A stretch of DNA of 37,999 bases from Christensenella sp. UBA1214 (GCA_002309375.1 DBXK01000021.1:21222-59220), one strand, 5' to 3'. Positions 8,186-16,808 are shown, counted from the stretch's first letter. Notes: generated by a model not told the origin, from the sequence alone. Made by a program: numbers and translations.

Positions 8186-9199
8186 TCACTTATCTTCGCC
8201 TGTTATTTCTTGTTCGCCGGGGCGTATCACCGCGATCGCAGCGGGCAGGATGCTGCAGCTGAGAGGCGTCTTTTCAATAAGCTCGCCGTCGAGTTCAACT
8301 GTGAATCGGCCTTCCGTGCGGATCGTGATCTCCCTGCAGCGGGTATAGATGACGGGCTTCTTGCCGAGATGCTTTCCCTTGATGAACTTCGGAAGAAGCA
8401 CTATCATACGGAAAAAGCCGACCCATTTCGCGATGCAGATATCGAAAAGTCCGTCGTCCTGCTTCGCTTCCGGCGCGACCTTCATGCCGCCGCCGAAGCT
8501 GATGCCGTTGCAGACGGTCATGATCAGCGAATCGAGCTCCATCTCCTCGCCTCCGTCGATCGAAACGAAAGCATGGACCTTTTTCCTGTGAAGGATCGAA
8601 TCGACGATGCCGAGGGCATAGGGAAGCATCCCGCTGCGGCCCTTTTTATGCTTTTCGGTATTGCGCAGAACGTCGACGTCGAAGCCGAGGCCGCAGACGT
8701 TTGTGAAGATCCTTCCGTTCGCTTTTCCGAGGTCGCAGTTGCGCGCTTCGCCGTCCAGGATAAGCTCCGCCGCCTTGACGGGATCCGTCGGGATCCTGAT
8801 CGCCGAAGCGAAATCATTGCCCGTGCCGAAGGGAAGGATGCCGAGCACGAGGCCTTCCGTGCCGGAAACGGCGGAAACGATCTCATTCAGCGTTCCGTCG
8901 CCGCCGACGGCGATGATCTTCCGCACGCCTGCTTCCGCGGCGTCCTTCGCGATCACGGCCGCGTGGCCTTCGCTCTCGGTAATTTTAACTCTGAACTGCA
9001 TGCCGCGTTTTTTAAAGACCTCGGCTGCCTGTTCGAATTTTTCTTTGCAATGCCCGGAACCGGCGATCGGGTTGACGATGAAGAGCGGCAGCTCCGCGGC
9101 ATATTCGCGCGCACGCTCGATCTCGCTTTGGCTCATGTCCGCACCGTTCCGGCTCTCTTCGCCCTGCTGTTCGTTTTCACGGCCGAATTCGTTCTCCAT
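8186..9199 (-). CDS. Diacylglycerol kinase/YegS-family lipid kinase
   Basis: A 337-residue lipid kinase. It has the family's opening PLFIVNPIAGSG (about residues 38-49), the ATP-binding GGDGTLNE (99-106), the GILPFGTGNDFA loop, and the later GGGMKVAPEAKQDDGLFDI segment that carries the catalytic Asp in DgkB-like enzymes. Such enzymes phosphorylate diacylglycerol or related lipids and return it to phospholipid synthesis. The frame is open to 9244, but that ATG falls inside the predicted -10 box (9240-9245), so it cannot be the start from that promoter; ATG 9199 with an upstream AAGGCAG is preferred. About 35 extra, mostly polar residues precede the kinase fold. First gene of the operon. Confidence 0.88.
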   Translation of the reverse strand: MENEFGRENEQQGEESRNGADMSQSEIERAREYAAELPLFIVNPIAGSGHCKEKFEQAAEVFKKRGMQFRVKITESEGHAAVIAKDAAEAGVRKIIAVGGDGTLNEIVSAVSGTEGLVLGILPFGTGNDFASAIRIPTDPVKAAELILDGEARNCDLGKANGRIFTNVCGLGFDVDVLRNTEKHKKGRSGMLPYALGIVDSILHRKKVHAFVSIDGGEEMELDSLIMTVCNGISFGGGMKVAPEAKQDDGLFDICIAKWVGFFRMIVLLPKFIKGKHLGKKPVIYTRCREITIRTEGRFTVELDGELIEKTPLSCSILPAAIAVIRPGEQEITGEDK

Positions 9200-9239
9200 A
9201 TTAGCTGCCTTCTTCCCGGGCACATATACACCCATGCTT

Positions 9240-9269
9240 ATCATATCGCATTTTATTGGCTTTTGTCAA
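9240..9269 (-). promoter_or_regulatory. SigA-type promoter of the lipid kinase-cvpA-rsmI operon
   Basis: On the minus strand, TTGACA (9269-9264) and TATGAT (9245-9240) are separated by 18 bases. Transcription would begin near 9233, leaving a leader of about 34 bases before ATG 9199. It is back-to-back with the promoter at 9302-9330. Confidence 0.75.
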
Positions 9270-9301
9270 TATCAAAAGCCCCTTTCGCCGGCGGCTTTCG
9301 G

Positions 9302-9330
9302 TTGACAAAGCCAACGGCACTCTTTATAAT
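9302..9330 (+). promoter_or_regulatory. Perfect-consensus SigA promoter for the 9364 lipoprotein gene
   Basis: TTGACA (9302-9307) and TATAAT (9325-9330) are exactly 17 bases apart. The expected start is near 9337, giving a leader of about 27 bases that contains GGAGGCAGG just before ATG 9364. Divergent from the kinase-operon promoter, with 32 bases between the two -35 boxes. Confidence 0.88.
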
Positions 9331-9363
9331 TGTGCTGTATTAAAACAAGATCCGGAGGCAGGA

Positions 9364-9984
9364 ATGAAAAAAATCGCCCGCAACAATGTTTTCCGCCGCT
9401 CGGCGTTCCTTCTCGTGCTGCTGATCGCGGCGATGAGCGTTTTCTGTGCCTGCGGCAGCGGGGATCAGGATGCTTCCCCGCAGACCGTTCCTCCCGCAGA
9501 AGCAACGCCGGACTGCGCAGAGCCCACTCCCGCGCCGACGGAAGAGATCACTCCCACGCCCGCTCCGCCCGGCCCCTTCGAGCTCTTCGATTACATCGGC
9601 GAGCCCGATGAAAACACCGCCGCAAAGCTTTCGGAGCTCGTTTCGAAGCTCCCCAACGTAGTTCCGGTTGCAAGCCAGCAATTTCCCGGCGCTTACTATC
9701 TCGGAATGGGGATCGAGCTCGGTCTCGACCTCGACGCCGATGAGTTCAGCCCGATTTTCCTCTGCCATATCGAGGGCAATGATATCCTCTCCATCGGCGG
9801 CATCCGCTGCGGGATGGAGCTGGACGAGCTGAAATCGGTCTGCCCCGGCTTGCTTGTGATGCTCGAACAGCGTTCGGCATATTATGATTACTCCGATACC
9901 GCCGGATTGGAACTCACTTTCGATTCCGATTACCGCGTAGATACAATCACCTATTCCGTGACCGGGGAAGGCGAAGACTTCTGA
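9364..9984 (+). CDS. Predicted lipoprotein with Pro/Thr-rich linker, function unknown
   Basis: A 206-residue exported protein. The basic start (MKKIARNNVFRR) and hydrophobic segment lead to a lipobox-like VFCAC with the likely lipidated cysteine at C30. A low-complexity linker of Pro, Thr, Ala and Glu (about residues 37-62) separates the anchor from a roughly 140-residue acidic C-terminal domain containing GIRCGMELDELKSVCPG. I do not recognise that domain; the segment resembles the short helix of small PASTA/PepSY-like envelope modules but is too divergent to name. ATG 9364 is placed by its strong ribosome site and the perfect promoter upstream. Monocistronic, ended by the hairpin at 10015-10045. 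Confidence 0.72.
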   Translation: MKKIARNNVFRRSAFLLVLLIAAMSVFCACGSGDQDASPQTVPPAEATPDCAEPTPAPTEEITPTPAPPGPFELFDYIGEPDENTAAKLSELVSKLPNVVPVASQQFPGAYYLGMGIELGLDLDADEFSPIFLCHIEGNDILSIGGIRCGMELDELKSVCPGLLVMLEQRSAYYDYSDTAGLELTFDSDYRVDTITYSVTGEGEDF

Positions 9985-10014
9985 TCCCCGGCCTCATTCA
10001 GCGCTCAAGGCAAG

Positions 10015-10045
10015 CAAAAACTCCGGCTCATCACCGGAGTTTTCT
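10015..10045. terminator. Bidirectional intrinsic terminator
   Basis: CTCCGG (10021-10026) pairs with CCGGAG (10034-10039) around a seven-base loop; flanking A and T tracts (AAAAA left, TTTTCTTT right) make it work both ways. It ends the 9364 gene (+) and greA-lysS (-), whose stop is at 10063. Confidence 0.85.
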
Positions 10046-10062
10046 TTATTCCTGCTTGTTTT

Positions 10063-11568
10063 TCAGTCCTGCGGCTTCATCGTCGGGAAGAGGATGACGT
10101 CGCGGATTGAGTCGGTGCCGCAGAGCATCATGCAGCAGCGGTCGATGCCGAAGCCGAGTCCGCCGGTCGGGGGCATGCCGTATTCGAGAGCCATGACGAA
10201 ATCCTCGTCCATCATGTCCGCCTCGTCGTCGCCCTTCGCGCGCTTTGCGGCCTGCGCCTTGAAGCGCTCGTACTGATCGATCGGGTCATTGAGCTCGCTG
10301 AAGGCGTTGCCCATCTCGCAGGAGCAGACGAAAGCCTCGTAGCGCTCGGTGAGGTGCGGATCCTCCGGGCTGCGCTTTGCAAGGGGGCTGACCTCGACGG
10401 GGTACATCGTGATGAAGGTCGGCTGAACAAGCGTCTCCTCGACCTTCTGGTCGAATGTCTCGTAAAGCGCGTTGCCCCAGGTATGCGCAACGCCGTCCAT
10501 ATCGACGCCCACGCTCTTTGCGAGCGCGACTGCCGCGTCCGCATCGCCCTCGATCGCCATGAAATCGGCGCCGGTGACTTCCTTCACGGCGTCCGCCATC
10601 GTGATGCGGCGCCAACCGGGGGTGAGGTCGATCTCGTTGCCGAGCCAGGTGAGCTTGTAAGTGCCGAGGATCTCCATCGCCGCGCCGGAAAGGATTCCCT
10701 CGAGGATGTCCATCATGCCCTCAAGATTCGTGAAAGCCTGGTAGAGCTCGCAGGTCGTGAATTCCGGGTTGTGCTTCGTGTCCATGCCCTCATTGCGGAA
10801 GATGCGGCCGACCTCGAAAACGCGGTCCATGCCGCCGACGATGAGCCTCTTCAGATGGAGCTCGGTCGCGATGCGCATGTACATATCGATGTCGAGGGTG
10901 TTGTGGTGCGTGATGAACGGCCTTGCGGTCGCGCCTCCGGCGATGGGGGAGAGCACGGGGGTCTCGACCTCGATGAAGCCGCGCTGCTCAAGATAGCGGC
11001 GGATGAACGAAACAAAGCGGCTGCGGATCTCGAAATTGCGCTTCGATTCCGGGTTCATGATCAAATCGACGTACCTCTGGCGGTAGCGGAGTTCCTTGTC
11101 GGTGAGGCCGTGGAATTTCTCGGGGAGGGGACGAAGGGATTTCGAAAGCAGGGTGACGCTCTTCGCATGGACGGAAACCTCGCCCGTCTTCGTTTTGAAA
11201 ACGAAGCCGCGAACGCCGATGATATCGCCGATATCGAAGGTTTTGAAGTCGGCATAGCTCTCGTCGCCGATCTCGTCGCGGCGGATGTAGATCTGGATAT
11301 CGCCGAGCTTATCGCGGAGGCCGGCGAAGCTCGCCTTGCCCATGATGCGCTTTGCCATCATGCGGCCCGCGATCGCAACGTCCTTACCCTCCATCTCATC
11401 GAAATTCGCCTTGATATCCGCGCTCAGCGCGTCGCGGTCGAACCTTGTGATCTCGAAGGGATTCCTGCCCGCTGCCTGAAGCGCCGCCAGCTTGTCGCGG
11501 CGGATCTGCAGCAGCTCGCTGAGCTCCTGCTCGGAGGTCTGTTCCGGCATGTTCCTGTTTTCTTCCAT
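10063..11568 (-). CDS. lysS: Lysyl-tRNA synthetase, class II
   Basis: Charges tRNA(Lys) with lysine. At 501 residues it matches typical bacterial LysS. An OB-fold anticodon-binding domain (about residues 50-160) comes first, then the class II catalytic core: motif 1 (FIEVETPVLSP), motif 2 (FEVGRIFRNEGMDTKHNPEFT), and motif 3 near the C-terminus (GGLGFGIDRCCMML). The N-terminus (EQELSELLQIRRDKL) is normal. A GGAGAG ribosome site precedes ATG 11568. It follows greA by 79 bases, the usual greA-lysS arrangement in Bacillota, and is ended by the shared terminator at 10015-10045. No T-box leader is visible between the two genes. Confidence 0.97.
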   Translation of the reverse strand: MEENRNMPEQTSEQELSELLQIRRDKLAALQAAGRNPFEITRFDRDALSADIKANFDEMEGKDVAIAGRMMAKRIMGKASFAGLRDKLGDIQIYIRRDEIGDESYADFKTFDIGDIIGVRGFVFKTKTGEVSVHAKSVTLLSKSLRPLPEKFHGLTDKELRYRQRYVDLIMNPESKRNFEIRSRFVSFIRRYLEQRGFIEVETPVLSPIAGGATARPFITHHNTLDIDMYMRIATELHLKRLIVGGMDRVFEVGRIFRNEGMDTKHNPEFTTCELYQAFTNLEGMMDILEGILSGAAMEILGTYKLTWLGNEIDLTPGWRRITMADAVKEVTGADFMAIEGDADAAVALAKSVGVDMDGVAHTWGNALYETFDQKVEETLVQPTFITMYPVEVSPLAKRSPEDPHLTERYEAFVCSCEMGNAFSELNDPIDQYERFKAQAAKRAKGDDEADMMDEDFVMALEYGMPPTGGLGFGIDRCCMMLCGTDSIRDVILFPTMKPQD

Positions 11569-11591
11569 CTTTTTCTCTCCTTCGTTTATTT

Positions 11592-11631
11592 CCCCAAAAA
11601 CAGGGGACGGGCGGCCCGAACGGCGCCGCCC
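11592..11631 (-). promoter_or_regulatory. Paired hairpins in the greA-lysS gap
   Basis: Two stems lie in the 79-base gap. GGGCGGC (11609-11615) pairs with GCCGCCC (11625-11631), and CCCC (11592-11595) pairs with GGGG (11603-11606). In the minus direction the larger hairpin is followed by a short TTTTT run, so it could be a weak attenuator or processing site that sets the ratio of greA to lysS. Function is inference. Confidence 0.4.
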
Positions 11632-11647
11632 GAGCCTTATCGAATGA

Positions 11648-12145
11648 TTATTTGCCTTCCTTCAGTTCCCTGCGGATGCCGAGGATCTTGACCTTCGTTG
11701 CGCCGCCGGGGGCCTGGATCGTCAGCGTTTCGCCGACCTTGTGGCCGAGAACACCGCCGCCGATCGCGGAATCGTGGGAAATGCGCTTGGGCTTCGTGTC
11801 CATGCTGGCTTCGGTCTCGGAAACGAGCTGATACTCTTCCTCGAGGCCGAGATCGACGAAGCGGAGCGTGACGAGCGAACCGAGGGAAACGGTGTTTACG
11901 CTGATCTCGGAATCCTCGATCACAACAACGTTCTTGAGCTTCTGCTCGATCTCGGAGATCTCGTGCTCGTTATGCGCCTGCGCATCGAGCGCGGCGTCGT
12001 ATTCCGCATTTTCGCTGAGGTCGCCGAATGAACGCGCTACGGCGATCGCCTCGGTGATCTCCCTCCTGCGGACGGTTTTTAAATATTCCAGCTTATCCTC
12101 AAGCTCTTTGAGACCCGCTTTTGTAAGCCTTACTGCTTCTGCCAT
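11648..12145 (-). CDS. greA: Transcription elongation factor GreA
   Basis: GreA rescues backtracked RNA polymerase by stimulating transcript cleavage. The 165-residue protein has the N-terminal coiled coil with the acidic tip (ARSFGDLSENAEYDAA, about residues 37-52) that reaches the polymerase active centre. The C-terminal FKBP-like domain includes ISHDSAIGGGVLGHKVGE. The frame is open to ATG 12163, but ATG 12145 directly follows AAGGAGGATACA and starts the canonical MAEAVRLTKAGL, so it is preferred. First gene of greA-lysS, read from the consensus promoter at 12203-12231. Confidence 0.96.
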   Translation of the reverse strand: MAEAVRLTKAGLKELEDKLEYLKTVRRREITEAIAVARSFGDLSENAEYDAALDAQAHNEHEISEIEQKLKNVVVIEDSEISVNTVSLGSLVTLRFVDLGLEEEYQLVSETEASMDTKPKRISHDSAIGGGVLGHKVGETLTIQAPGGATKVKILGIRRELKEGK

Positions 12146-12202
12146 TGTATCCTCCTTGGGCATATTGGGGCTTTTTTATAAAACCCCATACCGATTTAGC
12201 CT

Positions 12203-12231
12203 ATTATATTTGAGAATTTCCGCGATGTCAA
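12203..12231 (-). promoter_or_regulatory. Perfect-consensus SigA promoter of greA-lysS
   Basis: On the minus strand TTGACA (12231-12226) and TATAAT (12208-12203) are 17 bases apart. Expected start near 12196, giving a leader of about 50 bases. Divergent from the promoter at 12299-12327; the 67 bases between them are AT-rich with no further site seen. Confidence 0.87.
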
Positions 12232-12298
12232 TAAAAAGCGTTTGAAAAATTTAAATTTTTATGCCTTTTGCTTTGCCGCCGGTGATCATATAATCTTG

Positions 12299-12327
12299 TT
12301 GCTTTTATCCGGCAATAATGATATAAT
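12299..12327 (+). promoter_or_regulatory. SigA-type promoter of the dockerin-like repeat protein gene
   Basis: TTGCTT (12299-12304) and TATAAT (12322-12327) with a 17-base spacer. Expected start near 12334 gives a short leader containing AAAGGAGG ahead of ATG 12370. Confidence 0.68.
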
Positions 12328-12369
12328 GGTTTTACGATCATATTATCACTGCTCAAAGGAGGAATAATC

Positions 12370-14895
12370 ATGAAGAAAATCTTTGCTCTGATTCTGAGTG
12401 CGCTGATGCTCTGCGCGCTTGTTCCTACCGCGGTATTCGCTAAGACGGGGCCGGAAACGAAATCCTTCCCCGGCGCCGAATACCTGAATATCAACGGCTG
12501 TATGCTCTATTACAGCGACAGCAACACGACCTATCACTGCACCGGAACCACCAGCGGCGGACGTTCCTACGTTCAGATCACCAACGGCGGACACGCCAAC
12601 ACCACTGCCGGCTTCGGTACGGACGAGATCGTCTGCAAGCAAGGCGATAAGCTCTATTTCGACTACTGGTACATGACCGAGCTCGGCTACGACTGGTTCA
12701 ACTTCACCGCCCATCAGCGCAATGGTTCGGACGTGCAGGTGCTGCACCTCTCCGGCGAGAACGGCGGCAACGATACGAGCACCTGGACCACCTTCTGCTA
12801 TGAGATCCCGAGCACCGGCTGGTATTCTTTCAGATGGGAGTATGTAAAGGACGGTTCCAACGATTACGAGGATGACTGCGTGCGTATCTCCCGCGTCTAT
12901 CTTAACGAGCACTGGAACTATCAGCGCGCCGAAGCGGGAACCCTGGGCGGCACAGGCCTTTTCGAGTATGATTTCTACAACAACGAGACCTACGCCTTCA
13001 AGGCCGTTACCTCCACGCAGAGCGGCCACGAAATGTATCTGCGCTCGAACAACAACGGTCAGAGCAATTCAGTTGCGAAGTTCAAGATCTCCGGCCAGAC
13101 CCGTGCCTGCACGCTGAAATTCGATTATGCCGTCGACTGCGAAGAAGTCGGCTCGAGCGGAAGCTACTTTGATTACTTCGAAGTCACGGTCGACGGAACG
13201 AGCGTTCTGAAGATCGCCGGTAACTACTGGGCAAACTGGTATTCCGAGGAGGTCCCCCTATCCCAAGGCTGGCATGACATCGAATTCAAGTATGTAAAGG
13301 ACAACAGCGTCAACACCAGCAACGACTGTGCTGCTGTAGACAATATCCGGCTCATCTATCCTTCGAACGACGCCGCGGGCCGCTGGCAGGATATCAACTA
13401 CCTCGGTTCGAGCTCCAAGAAAGTCTATTTCAATACGCCGTACGGCAGCCAGGCATGGGGCACCAAGATCGATTCGAACGGCAGCAACCTCCGCGGCTAC
13501 AGCAACAACCGCTATCTGGATGCTTCTTCTTCCTTCTGTGAGACCATCATCAACATGGATGAGGGCGAGACTCTCTCCTTCGATTACGTCATCAGCAGCG
13601 AGGTTTGGAACGATCAGCTCCTGTTCTATGTGGACGGTGATCTCAAGATGAACGCAGACGGCTGGGCGGACCGCTTCTGGCATTCGTACACCTACACCGC
13701 GACGACGACCGGCACCTATACCTTTAAATGGGTATACAATAAGGACGGCAGCGTCAACGACGGATGGGACTACGCCTATATCCGCAACGTCAACTACAAC
13801 GGCAGCTATAATGCCTCGCTCAATCTCGATAACCTGATCCTCAGCGAGAACTCTGCGCCGCTGCATTTTATCACCGATCCCACTTATGGCCACGGCTTCC
13901 AGCCCTACTGCGTCGGGAACGGCAAGGACAGCAGCGACGACTACGCGGCTATCTCCCGCAACCAGTACATGGAAAATACGGACGCTGTCCTCACCACCGA
14001 ATCGACTTTCCTTGAAGAAGGCACGCTGATCTATTTTGACTTCTTCGTTGATTCCGAGGAGACTTACGATACTTTCAACTTCAAGCTCATGCGCGGCAGC
14101 ACGACCGTTATCGATACCGAACTCGCAAGCGGCGATTACGGCTGGCGCTACCGAGAGTTCACGATCCCGCAGGACGGCAACTACACGCTGACCTGGACTT
14201 ATTCAAAGGACATCTCCAACAATAACGGCACGGACTGCGCGATGGTCAAGAACGTCCTCGTCGAGAGGCCGATGCCTTCCCTCGACGATGCGCTGAACTC
14301 CGATGAGACTCAGAAGACGCTCCACTTCACTACGTCCGGAACCTATCCCTTCGCGGTCGGAGCCAGCAGCAATTCGTATTATGCCTACTCCACCAACGGC
14401 GGCGTGAACAGCTCTTCGTCGACCATGAACTCGACCACGACCTTCCAGCAGGGCGATACGCTGAGCTTCTACTATAACATCGACAGCGAGGAGAATTACG
14501 ACTGGTTCAACTTCTATATCAACGACCAGCGCGTCATTCACCAGAGCGGCGAGATCGGCATCCAGCTCTATACCTGGACAGCGCCTTCGACCGGCACCTA
14601 CAACCTCCGCTGGGAGTACACGAAGGATTCTTCCACTTCAAGCGGAAATGACTGCGTAATGGTCATGGAGGTCAAGGTCATTCTGAACGGCGGAGCACCC
14701 GGCCACGGCAACGGCGACGTTGACGGCAACGGCTCGATCAATGTTACGGACGCTGTCCTCGCTCTGCGCCACGCAATGGGCATCATCACTCTGAACGCTC
14801 AGCAGATCGCACGCGGCGACGTTGACGGCAACGGCAGCGTGAACGTCACCGACGCTGTCACGATCATGAGAAAGGCCATGGGCCTCATCCCGTAA
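12370..14895 (+). CDS. Secreted five-repeat beta-sandwich protein with C-terminal type I dockerin-like module
   Basis: An 841-residue exported protein. The signal peptide ends near A24 (AVFA). The body contains five units of about 140-155 residues. Each has an FDYxxxxE-type strand, a YDWFNF-like strand, and an aromatic-x-Y-x-KD-x-S...D signature; the aromatic of this motif falls at W156, F306, W454, W609 and W748. This suggests jelly-roll modules of the kind used for carbohydrate or surface binding. I cannot name the family, and there is no catalytic motif. The C-terminus has two calcium-loop repeats, GDVDGNGSINVTD (782-794) and GDVDGNGSVNVTD (816-828), each followed by a helix with a Met-Gly end: a type I dockerin pattern. 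No cohesin or glycoside hydrolase lies in the window. ATG 12370 follows AAAGGAGG. Confidence 0.85.
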   Translation: MKKIFALILSALMLCALVPTAVFAKTGPETKSFPGAEYLNINGCMLYYSDSNTTYHCTGTTSGGRSYVQITNGGHANTTAGFGTDEIVCKQGDKLYFDYWYMTELGYDWFNFTAHQRNGSDVQVLHLSGENGGNDTSTWTTFCYEIPSTGWYSFRWEYVKDGSNDYEDDCVRISRVYLNEHWNYQRAEAGTLGGTGLFEYDFYNNETYAFKAVTSTQSGHEMYLRSNNNGQSNSVAKFKISGQTRACTLKFDYAVDCEEVGSSGSYFDYFEVTVDGTSVLKIAGNYWANWYSEEVPLSQGWHDIEFKYVKDNSVNTSNDCAAVDNIRLIYPSNDAAGRWQDINYLGSSSKKVYFNTPYGSQAWGTKIDSNGSNLRGYSNNRYLDASSSFCETIINMDEGETLSFDYVISSEVWNDQLLFYVDGDLKMNADGWADRFWHSYTYTATTTGTYTFKWVYNKDGSVNDGWDYAYIRNVNYNGSYNASLNLDNLILSENSAPLHFITDPTYGHGFQPYCVGNGKDSSDDYAAISRNQYMENTDAVLTTESTFLEEGTLIYFDFFVDSEETYDTFNFKLMRGSTTVIDTELASGDYGWRYREFTIPQDGNYTLTWTYSKDISNNNGTDCAMVKNVLVERPMPSLDDALNSDETQKTLHFTTSGTYPFAVGASSNSYYAYSTNGGVNSSSSTMNSTTTFQQGDTLSFYYNIDSEENYDWFNFYINDQRVIHQSGEIGIQLYTWTAPSTGTYNLRWEYTKDSSTSSGNDCVMVMEVKVILNGGAPGHGNGDVDGNGSINVTDAVLALRHAMGIITLNAQQIARGDVDGNGSVNVTDAVTIMRKAMGLIP

Positions 14896-14909
14896 ACTTA
14901 AACCCCTGT

Positions 14910-14939
14910 CGCCCGCCGCTTTCATTCCTGCGGCGGGCG
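14910..14939 (+). terminator. GC-rich hairpin after the dockerin-like gene (possible attenuator)
   Basis: A 10-bp stem, CGCCCGCCGC (14910-14919) with GCGGCGGGCG (14930-14939), around a ten-base loop. There is no T tract after it, so it may stabilise the 3' end of the mRNA or partly reduce reading into the next gene rather than fully terminate. Confidence 0.5.
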
Positions 14940-14980
14940 ATCTTCCAACCAAAGCTTCAGTTTATGCAAGGAGAAATATA

Positions 14981-15310
14981 ATGAACAAAACCTCAATCGA
15001 AGAACTCGCCTCCCGTCTCACGGAAGAAGAAAAGCAGAGCATCCTGCAGCACGGAAAGCTCGGGAAGGTGGCTTCCTATCTGACCATTCCCGCCGCGTTT
15101 CTGATCGTTGCATGCATGGCCCTTTCCCTGTTTAAGGCAAAGGGCAGTTCCTCATCGGAAGAAGGCGGTCTCCTCACCGTGATCCTGCTCGTTGCCGCGG
15201 CAGCCGTGCTTGTCGTATCCGGTGTGCTTTACTTCATCACGAAGAAAAAATGCCCCAAGTACAAGGAGACCCTTTATAACTACCTGAAGAATCAGCAGAA
15301 GCAGGGTTAA
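14981..15310 (+). CDS. Small two-helix membrane protein, function unknown
   Basis: A 109-residue protein, not recognised. A charged N-terminal helix (SIEELASRLTEEEKQSILQ) comes first, then two membrane-spanning segments (about residues 31-51 and 64-86) with a Ser-rich loop (KAKGSSSSEEGG) between them, and a basic tail (KKKCPKYKETLYNYLKNQQKQG). CAAGGAGAAATATA precedes the ATG. It lies 85 bases after the dockerin-like gene with no promoter seen between, so it may be expressed from read-through. The strong hairpin at 15343-15371 follows. Confidence 0.7.
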   Translation: MNKTSIEELASRLTEEEKQSILQHGKLGKVASYLTIPAAFLIVACMALSLFKAKGSSSSEEGGLLTVILLVAAAAVLVVSGVLYFITKKKCPKYKETLYNYLKNQQKQG

Positions 15311-15342
15311 CATGCAGCCATCCGGCTGAAATCCGCGTACGA

Positions 15343-15371
15343 AAAAAGCTTTGCCGCCGGCAAAGCTTTTT
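15343..15371. terminator. Strong bidirectional intrinsic terminator
   Basis: A 13-bp stem (AAAAAGCTTTGCC, 15343-15355, with GGCAAAGCTTTTT, 15359-15371) around a three-base loop, with A- and T-rich arms in both directions. It separates the plus-strand small membrane gene from the convergent MATE gene, whose stop is at 15393. Confidence 0.9.
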
Positions 15372-15392
15372 GTTTATCCTCTTTTTAATGCC

Positions 15393-16808
15393 TCAGACCG
15401 GCGCTCCGTCCGGCAGGGGAGCGATCTCTTTTTTATAAAGCTTCGACAGCATGATGAAGCCGTAGATCAGCGCCGCGAATTCCGCAACGAAGAAGCTCCA
15501 CCAGACCGCCTCCACCTCATGGAAGGTGAGGGCAAGCAGAAGCGCTGCCGGGAGCAGCACGACGAGCTGGCGCAATATGCTCATGATCATGCTCACAACG
15601 CCCTTGCCGAGCGCGCCGAAGGTCACGGAATTCGTGATCGAAGTCGCCGCAAGCACGAATGAAAGCGATATTATACGGAATGCAGCGGTACCGCCCTTCG
15701 TGATCGTGCCGTCGTGGTCGAACATTCCGATGATCTCCTTCGGGAAGAGCTGGAAGATCAGCGTGCCGACAACCATGATGCAAACGGCGGTGATCAGCGT
15801 GATCTTCCATGCCTTCATCAGGCGCAGGCGGTTCCTCGCGCCGAAATTATAGGCAAGGATGGACATGCTCGCATTCGTAACGCCGAACAGAGGCATGAAG
15901 ATCATGCTCTGGACCTTGAAATAAACGCCGACGATGCTCGTTGCGCTCTCACCGCCGACGTCCGCCAGCACGCGGGAAAGGATCATGTTCATGCCGGTCA
16001 TCATAACGGAAGTGATCGCCTGCATGACGATCGAAGGAAGACCGACCCTGTAGATATCGACGATCGTTTCCCTGCAGGGACGGAATTTTTTGAAGGAAAG
16101 CTTGACCTCGTGATCCTTTCCGAGGATCAGCAGCAGCGCGACGATCATGCCGATCCATTGGCCGATGACCGTTGCATATGCCGCGCCTTTGATGCCCATT
16201 CCGAGGGTGAAGATCATGATCGGGTCGAGGATGATGTTCACGACCGCGCCGACGAGCTGAGTGATCATCGAAAGCCCGGTCTTGCCCATCGACTGCAGGA
16301 TCCTCTCGCAGCCGAGCTGAACGAAGAGGCCGGAGCTGAACCACATACAGATGCTGAGATAATCAACGCCGAGGCCGATAAGGTTCTGCTTATCCGAGAA
16401 CAGCTTGAAAAACGGCGCGATCACAAAGCCGATCGCCGCAAAAACGAGCGATGAAACGAAAAGGAGGAAGATGCCGTTCGAAGCGCCTTTATTCGCTTTT
16501 TCAACCTCGCCCGCGCCGAGCTTTCTTGAAATATAGGAATTCATACCGACGGAAGTGCCGACTCCGACGGCGATCATCAGCATCTGGATCGGATAGGCGA
16601 GGGAAACGGCCTTCAGTGCCTCGTTGCTGTACTGCGCAACGAAATAGCTGTCCACGACGTTGTAGAGCGCCTGCACGAGCATCGAGATGACCATCGGCAC
16701 GGACATTTTGAAGATCAGCTTCCCGACGGGCATATGGCCCATCTTGTTCTGCCTTGCCTTCATCTCCGCTTCCTGCTGTTTGATAATGTTTTCGTCAAAT
16801 TTTTCCAT
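15393..16808 (-). CDS. MATE family multidrug/cation efflux transporter
   Basis: A 471-residue inner-membrane antiporter of the MATE family, with about twelve hydrophobic segments in two similar halves. The N-terminal signature (MGHMPVGKLIFKMSVPMVISMLV then YNVVDSYFVA) and the later FGVTNASMSILAYNFGARN, a half-repeat equivalent, are clear. Substrate cannot be told from sequence. ATG 16808 gives a 15-residue charged lead-in (MEKFDENIIKQQEAE). An internal ATG at 16763 has AGGAAG upstream and starts close to the usual family N-terminus, so it is a serious alternative. The promoter at 16818-16846 would leave almost no leader before 16808. A terminator follows the stop. Confidence 0.9.
   Translation of the reverse strand: MEKFDENIIKQQEAEMKARQNKMGHMPVGKLIFKMSVPMVISMLVQALYNVVDSYFVAQYSNEALKAVSLAYPIQMLMIAVGVGTSVGMNSYISRKLGAGEVEKANKGASNGIFLLFVSSLVFAAIGFVIAPFFKLFSDKQNLIGLGVDYLSICMWFSSGLFVQLGCERILQSMGKTGLSMITQLVGAVVNIILDPIMIFTLGMGIKGAAYATVIGQWIGMIVALLLILGKDHEVKLSFKKFRPCRETIVDIYRVGLPSIVMQAITSVMMTGMNMILSRVLADVGGESATSIVGVYFKVQSMIFMPLFGVTNASMSILAYNFGARNRLRLMKAWKITLITAVCIMVVGTLIFQLFPKEIIGMFDHDGTITKGGTAAFRIISLSFVLAATSITNSVTFGALGKGVVSMIMSILRQLVVLLPAALLLALTFHEVEAVWWSFFVAEFAALIYGFIMLSKLYKKEIAPLPDGAPV

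Noticed and set aside
8165..9343. A 392-codon open frame on the plus strand opposite the lipid kinase
   Set aside because: It overlaps both divergent promoters and the kinase motifs; it is a codon-composition artefact.
10354..11691. A 445-codon open frame on the plus strand opposite lysS
   Set aside because: Antisense shadow of lysS with no start site or recognisable domain.
12982..14640. The tandem units of the dockerin-like gene as a DNA-level repeat array
   Set aside because: The units are alike in protein pattern only; the DNA is too divergent for recent duplication or a satellite.
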